Assembly: GCA_963791595.1 (NCBI GenBank)
Contig: CAWBTF010000002.1
Location: 124,001 to 188,000, forward strand
Reading direction: 5' to 3'
Origin: JAEMQF01 sp963791595
GTDB taxonomy: Bacteria; Pseudomonadota; Gammaproteobacteria; Burkholderiales; Burkholderiaceae_C
Length of the DNA stretch: 64,000 nucleotides
In this document: positions 61,570 through 64,000 of the stretch, in pieces
Numbering within the stretch: position 1 is the stretch's first letter
How the letters are laid out: each line of letters begins with the position of its first letter
Notes under the pieces: model-generated
Told to the model about the DNA's origin: nothing
Seen by the model: the letters and a program-made list of their open reading frames with translations, nothing else
The model's database searches: none
Position numbers and translations under genes: made by a program

Positions 61570-62025
61570 TTAGCGGCCGCTCTTTCGGTAAGCGAACAGG
61601 CGGGCGATTTCGAGCTGCACGTGGGGCGGGAATCCCTGGCGCCGGCCGCGTTGGTCCTTGGACAAGGAAGCGAGCAGATCCAGGCACCGTGCCTTGTCCG
61701 CCCACGCCTCGGCCAGCGCATTCGCGATCCGCGGGTACTGTGTGCTGAGCTTGCGGGGTTGCATGATGCTGGGCAGCTGAACCATCCAGTCGATCGCGAC
61801 GCCGGTCAGGGCCCGATCCGTCGGCTCGGACTTGCGGCGCCGAGGGATCCAGAACTCAGGCCTGGACGTCGGGTCGACCAGCCCGTCCGGCAGCCCATCG
61901 AGGACCTTGCGGGCCTCGTTGAGGTCGGTGGGCTCGAAGTCGATCGAACCCGGGTGGCGGGGGCTGCCGTGCGTCATGCGGACCACTCTACCGGTGTGCT
62001 CGGGCAGGGTCCATCCCACACTCAT
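61570..62025 (-). CDS. uncharacterised 151-residue protein coupled to deoA
   Basis: I do not recognise a family. The product is soluble and mixed in charge, with a Pro/Arg-rich middle (PEFWIPRRRKSEPTDRAL) and a C-terminal helical end (PPHVQLEIARLFAYRKSGR). The ATG overlaps the deoA stop by four bases (ATGA), which argues that it is translated. It converges with fliE, leaving 59 bases between their stops. Confidence 0.7.
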   Translation of the reverse strand: MSVGWTLPEHTGRVVRMTHGSPRHPGSIDFEPTDLNEARKVLDGLPDGLVDPTSRPEFWIPRRRKSEPTDRALTGVAIDWMVQLPSIMQPRKLSTQYPRIANALAEAWADKARCLDLLASLSKDQRGRRQGFPPHVQLEIARLFAYRKSGR

Positions 62026-63419
62026 GGGAGTCGCTCGCCGATCAGCGGGTGCGCCGGCAGTTCGTCACGGTCGATCTCGAAAGCTTCGAGCACGGCCTGA
62101 CCCGCCACGTGCGCCGCGGCGACGTCGGCGGCATGCACCCGCGCCAGCGGCTGGCCAGCCGTCACGGGTGCGCCGAGCGGCAGCACGTGCGACAGGCCGA
62201 CGCTTGAATCGACGCGATCGCCCGGGCCCCGGCGCCCGCCACCGAGCGCGACGACGGCCAGACCGAGTGCGCGCGTATCGATGTGGGCGATGAACCCCGC
62301 GTGCGTCGCAGCAACGTCGCACTGCACGGCGGCGCTGGGCAATTGCGCATCGTGCAACACGTCACGCGGGCCGCCGAGTGCGGCGACCATGTGCGCGAAG
62401 CGCTCGGCTGCGGCGCCGCGGTCGAGCGCTTGCATCGCGGCACGCCGCGCCGCGGCGGGCGACGCCGCCAGGCCACCGAGGTGCAGCAGTTGCGCCGCCA
62501 GCGCCAGCGTCACCTCCAACAGCCTCGGCTCGCGCGCCGTGCCGACGAGAAATTCGATCGCCTCGCGGACCTCGAGCGCATTGCCGGCGGTTGTTCCCAG
62601 CACCTGGTTCATGTCGGTGATCAGCGCCACCGTGGGCAGGCCGGCGCCGCGCGCCACCTGCACCAGGCTTAACGCGAGTTCGCGCGCCTGGGCCGGCGTG
62701 GTGCAGAACGCGCCGTTGCCGACTTTCACGTCGATCACCAATGCGTTCAGGCCGGCGGCGAGTTTCTTGCTCAGGATGCTCGCGGTGATCAGCGGCAGCG
62801 ATTCCACCGTCGCCGTGACGTCGCGGATCGCATAGAGGCGCCGATCGGCGGGCGCGATGCGTTCGCTGGCACCGACGATCGCGCACCCTGCCTCGCGCAA
62901 GGCGCGCAGCAGCGTCTCGCGGCTCGGTGTCACGCGGTAGCCGGGCAGCGCTTCGAGCTTGTCGAGCGTGCCGCCGGTGTGGCTTAAGGCCCGGCCGCTG
63001 ACCATCGGCACCATGCCGCCGCAGGCCGCGACGATGGGTGCGAGCAGCAAACTCACCTTGTCGCCCACGCCGCCGGTAGAGTGTTTGTCGAGCACGGGCC
63101 CGCCGAGTTTCGCCTCGCCCCAGTCGAGCACGTCGCCGGAACGCATCATCGCTTCGGTGAGTGCCACGGTCTCGGCAATGTCCATGCCGCGCAGCACCGT
63201 GGCCATCGCGAGCGCCGCGACTTGGGCGTCGCTCCAGGTGTGGTCGGTGAGGCCGCGCACGAAGGCGCCGATCTGCGCGCGGCTCAGCGCCGCGCCGTCG
63301 CGCTTGGCTCGGATGATCTCCTGAGGAAACGCACGGCCGCCCGAAGTTTCCTCATCCCCCTCGGGGGGCGGACGACGCAAGGCGTCGGCCTGGGGGCGCT
63401 GTTGCGGCAGTTCAGCCAT
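62022..63419 (-). CDS. deoA: thymidine phosphorylase
   Basis: Phosphorolysis of thymidine in nucleoside salvage, 465 residues. The family phosphate motif DKHSTGGVGDKVSLLLAP, SGRALSHTGGTLDKLEA and the VDVKVGNGAF-like IDVKVGNGAFC are present. The C-terminal pyrimidine phosphorylase domain is complete. The first ~33 codons from ATG 63419 are encoded by a hairpin-rich repeat element and are not conserved-looking. Similarity should begin around PQEIIRAKRDG, but no in-frame start codon lies there. The exact start is uncertain. Confidence 0.92.
   Translation of the reverse strand: MAELPQQRPQADALRRPPPEGDEETSGGRAFPQEIIRAKRDGAALSRAQIGAFVRGLTDHTWSDAQVAALAMATVLRGMDIAETVALTEAMMRSGDVLDWGEAKLGGPVLDKHSTGGVGDKVSLLLAPIVAACGGMVPMVSGRALSHTGGTLDKLEALPGYRVTPSRETLLRALREAGCAIVGASERIAPADRRLYAIRDVTATVESLPLITASILSKKLAAGLNALVIDVKVGNGAFCTTPAQARELALSLVQVARGAGLPTVALITDMNQVLGTTAGNALEVREAIEFLVGTAREPRLLEVTLALAAQLLHLGGLAASPAAARRAAMQALDRGAAAERFAHMVAALGGPRDVLHDAQLPSAAVQCDVAATHAGFIAHIDTRALGLAVVALGGGRRGPGDRVDSSVGLSHVLPLGAPVTAGQPLARVHAADVAAAHVAGQAVLEAFEIDRDELPAHPLIGERLP
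63323..63410. repeat. hairpin-rich repeat element at the deoA 5' end
   Basis: Three inverted repeats occur in 88 bases: GAGGAAAC/GTTTCCTC (63323-63330 with 63346-63353), CCCCC/GGGGG (63356-63360 with 63363-63367) and GACGC/GCGTC (63374-63378 with 63382-63386). Similar elements are scattered in Burkholderiales intergenic regions. Here it forms the start of the deoA reading frame. Confidence 0.6.
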
Positions 63420-63437
63420 GGGTGCGGCCGGTCTGAA

Positions 63438-64000
63438 TCAATTCAAGCGCTTGATGCGCTCGGGCATCGCGGCATCGAAGGCGGGCTGGCGCGCGAGGTA
63501 CTGCTCGAACGCGTCGACGTCCATCAGGCCGGTACGCGCGTCGCGGCCGAGCTTGAACAGCGCGAAGTTGTCGCCGCCGCCGGCGAGAAAGCTGTTCACC
63601 GTGATGCGGTAGTTCGCCGCCGGATCGATCGGCTGGCCGTCGAGCCGCACGCTGCCGGCGACGATGCGCTGGCCCGGCGGCCTGGCCGCGTCCCAGTGGT
63701 AGCTGAAGCCGTTCGAAACTTGCAGGATCCGCGCGCGCGGCTGGTTCAGCCATTGCTGTTCCAGCACGGCGAGCAGCTGGGCGCCGCTGAGCGTCAGCGT
63801 CACCAGGTTGTTGTAGAACGGCTGCACCGCGAACAGGTCTTCATAGCGCACCTCGCCTCCCGCCTGCGGCACGAGCGCAGCGCGCAGGCCGCCCGGGTTC
63901 ATCAGCGCCAGTTGCGCACCGGCCGAGCGCGTCGCGGCGAGCTGGGCGTCGGCCACGGCCTGGCCGATGCGCGTTTCGCCCGCCGGCGTTTCGTCGCGCG
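63438..64000 (-). CDS. 5'-nucleotidase/metallophosphatase, C-terminal part (gene continues past the window)
   Basis: C-terminal domain of a UshA-type bifunctional phosphoesterase; the metallophosphatase N-terminus lies beyond 64000. Frame is open to the edge (ETRIGQAVADAQLAATR). Family blocks: NPGGLRAALVPQ, YEDLFAVQPFYNNLVTLTLS, FSYHWDAARPPGQRIV and the end YRITVNSFLAGGGDNFALF. It is probably periplasmic and lies 18 bases upstream of deoA, so it may form a nucleoside-salvage operon with it. Confidence 0.9.
   Translation of the reverse strand, partial: RDETPAGETRIGQAVADAQLAATRSAGAQLALMNPGGLRAALVPQAGGEVRYEDLFAVQPFYNNLVTLTLSGAQLLAVLEQQWLNQPRARILQVSNGFSYHWDAARPPGQRIVAGSVRLDGQPIDPAANYRITVNSFLAGGGDNFALFKLGRDARTGLMDVDAFEQYLARQPAFDAAMPERIKRLN

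Overview
The window is about 64 kb of very GC-rich chromosome from a betaproteobacterium. It most resembles Burkholderiales of the Rubrivivax/Leptothrix/Methylibium type. This rests on recognised gene order (fimV-truA-trpFBA-accD-folC-dedD-cvpA-purF; trxB near ftsK-lolA-rarA; divergent fliE and fliFGHIJK) and on family resemblance; no search was run. I see no prophage, insertion sequence, CRISPR array, plasmid or rRNA genes. Every intergenic stretch is shorter than about 300 bases once the tRNAs are counted.

Layout. 1-12.5 kb: the end of fimV, then truA, trpF, trpB, trpA, accD, folC, a SPOR protein gene, cvpA, purF and gltX, all on +. Many starts overlap the previous stop. 12.5-12.9 kb: tRNA-Ala(GGC), tRNA-Glu(TTC) and tRNA-Asp(GTC), closed by a hairpin. 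12.9-15.7 kb: a MaoC-type hydratase and an AtuA-like gene. 15.7-26.2 kb: a histidine-utilisation island. The minus arm is hutU-hutH plus a NitT/TauT-type ABC importer. The plus arm is hutC, a PhyH-like dioxygenase, hutD, hutG and hutF. A perfect palindromic operator lies in the hutU promoter spacer. The imidazolonepropionase gene hutI is absent. 26.2-37.6 kb: housekeeping genes (trpS, purN, rsmB, a fatty-acid desaturase, rpmG-rpmB, trxB, a Crp/Fnr regulator, ftsK, lolA, rarA). 37.8-42.2 kb: livHMGF and a MipA-like outer-membrane protein. 42.3-49.8 kb: the least described stretch. It has a lipoprotein, a PA2778/PA2779-type pair, a fused acyltransferase-3/GNAT membrane protein, a soluble REC-histidine kinase with a NarL-type regulator, and a GNAT enzyme. 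49.9-61.5 kb: flagellar export and basal-body genes fliR,Q,P,O,N,L,K,J,I,H,G,F on minus with fliE divergent. fliM is missing between fliL and fliN. 61.5-64 kb: a small unknown gene, deoA and the end of a 5'-nucleotidase gene.

Quality signal. Six genes (fimV, the AtuA-like gene, the ABC substrate-binding protein gene, livH, fliH, fliF) are each split by a frameshift. In all six the start-to-stop span is a multiple of three plus one, which fits a single inserted base. The lolA signal-peptide region also carries an in-frame stop, and a GNAT gene appears to run past its natural end. This pattern looks more like insertion-type sequencing error than biological decay, and it should colour how the missing fliM is read.
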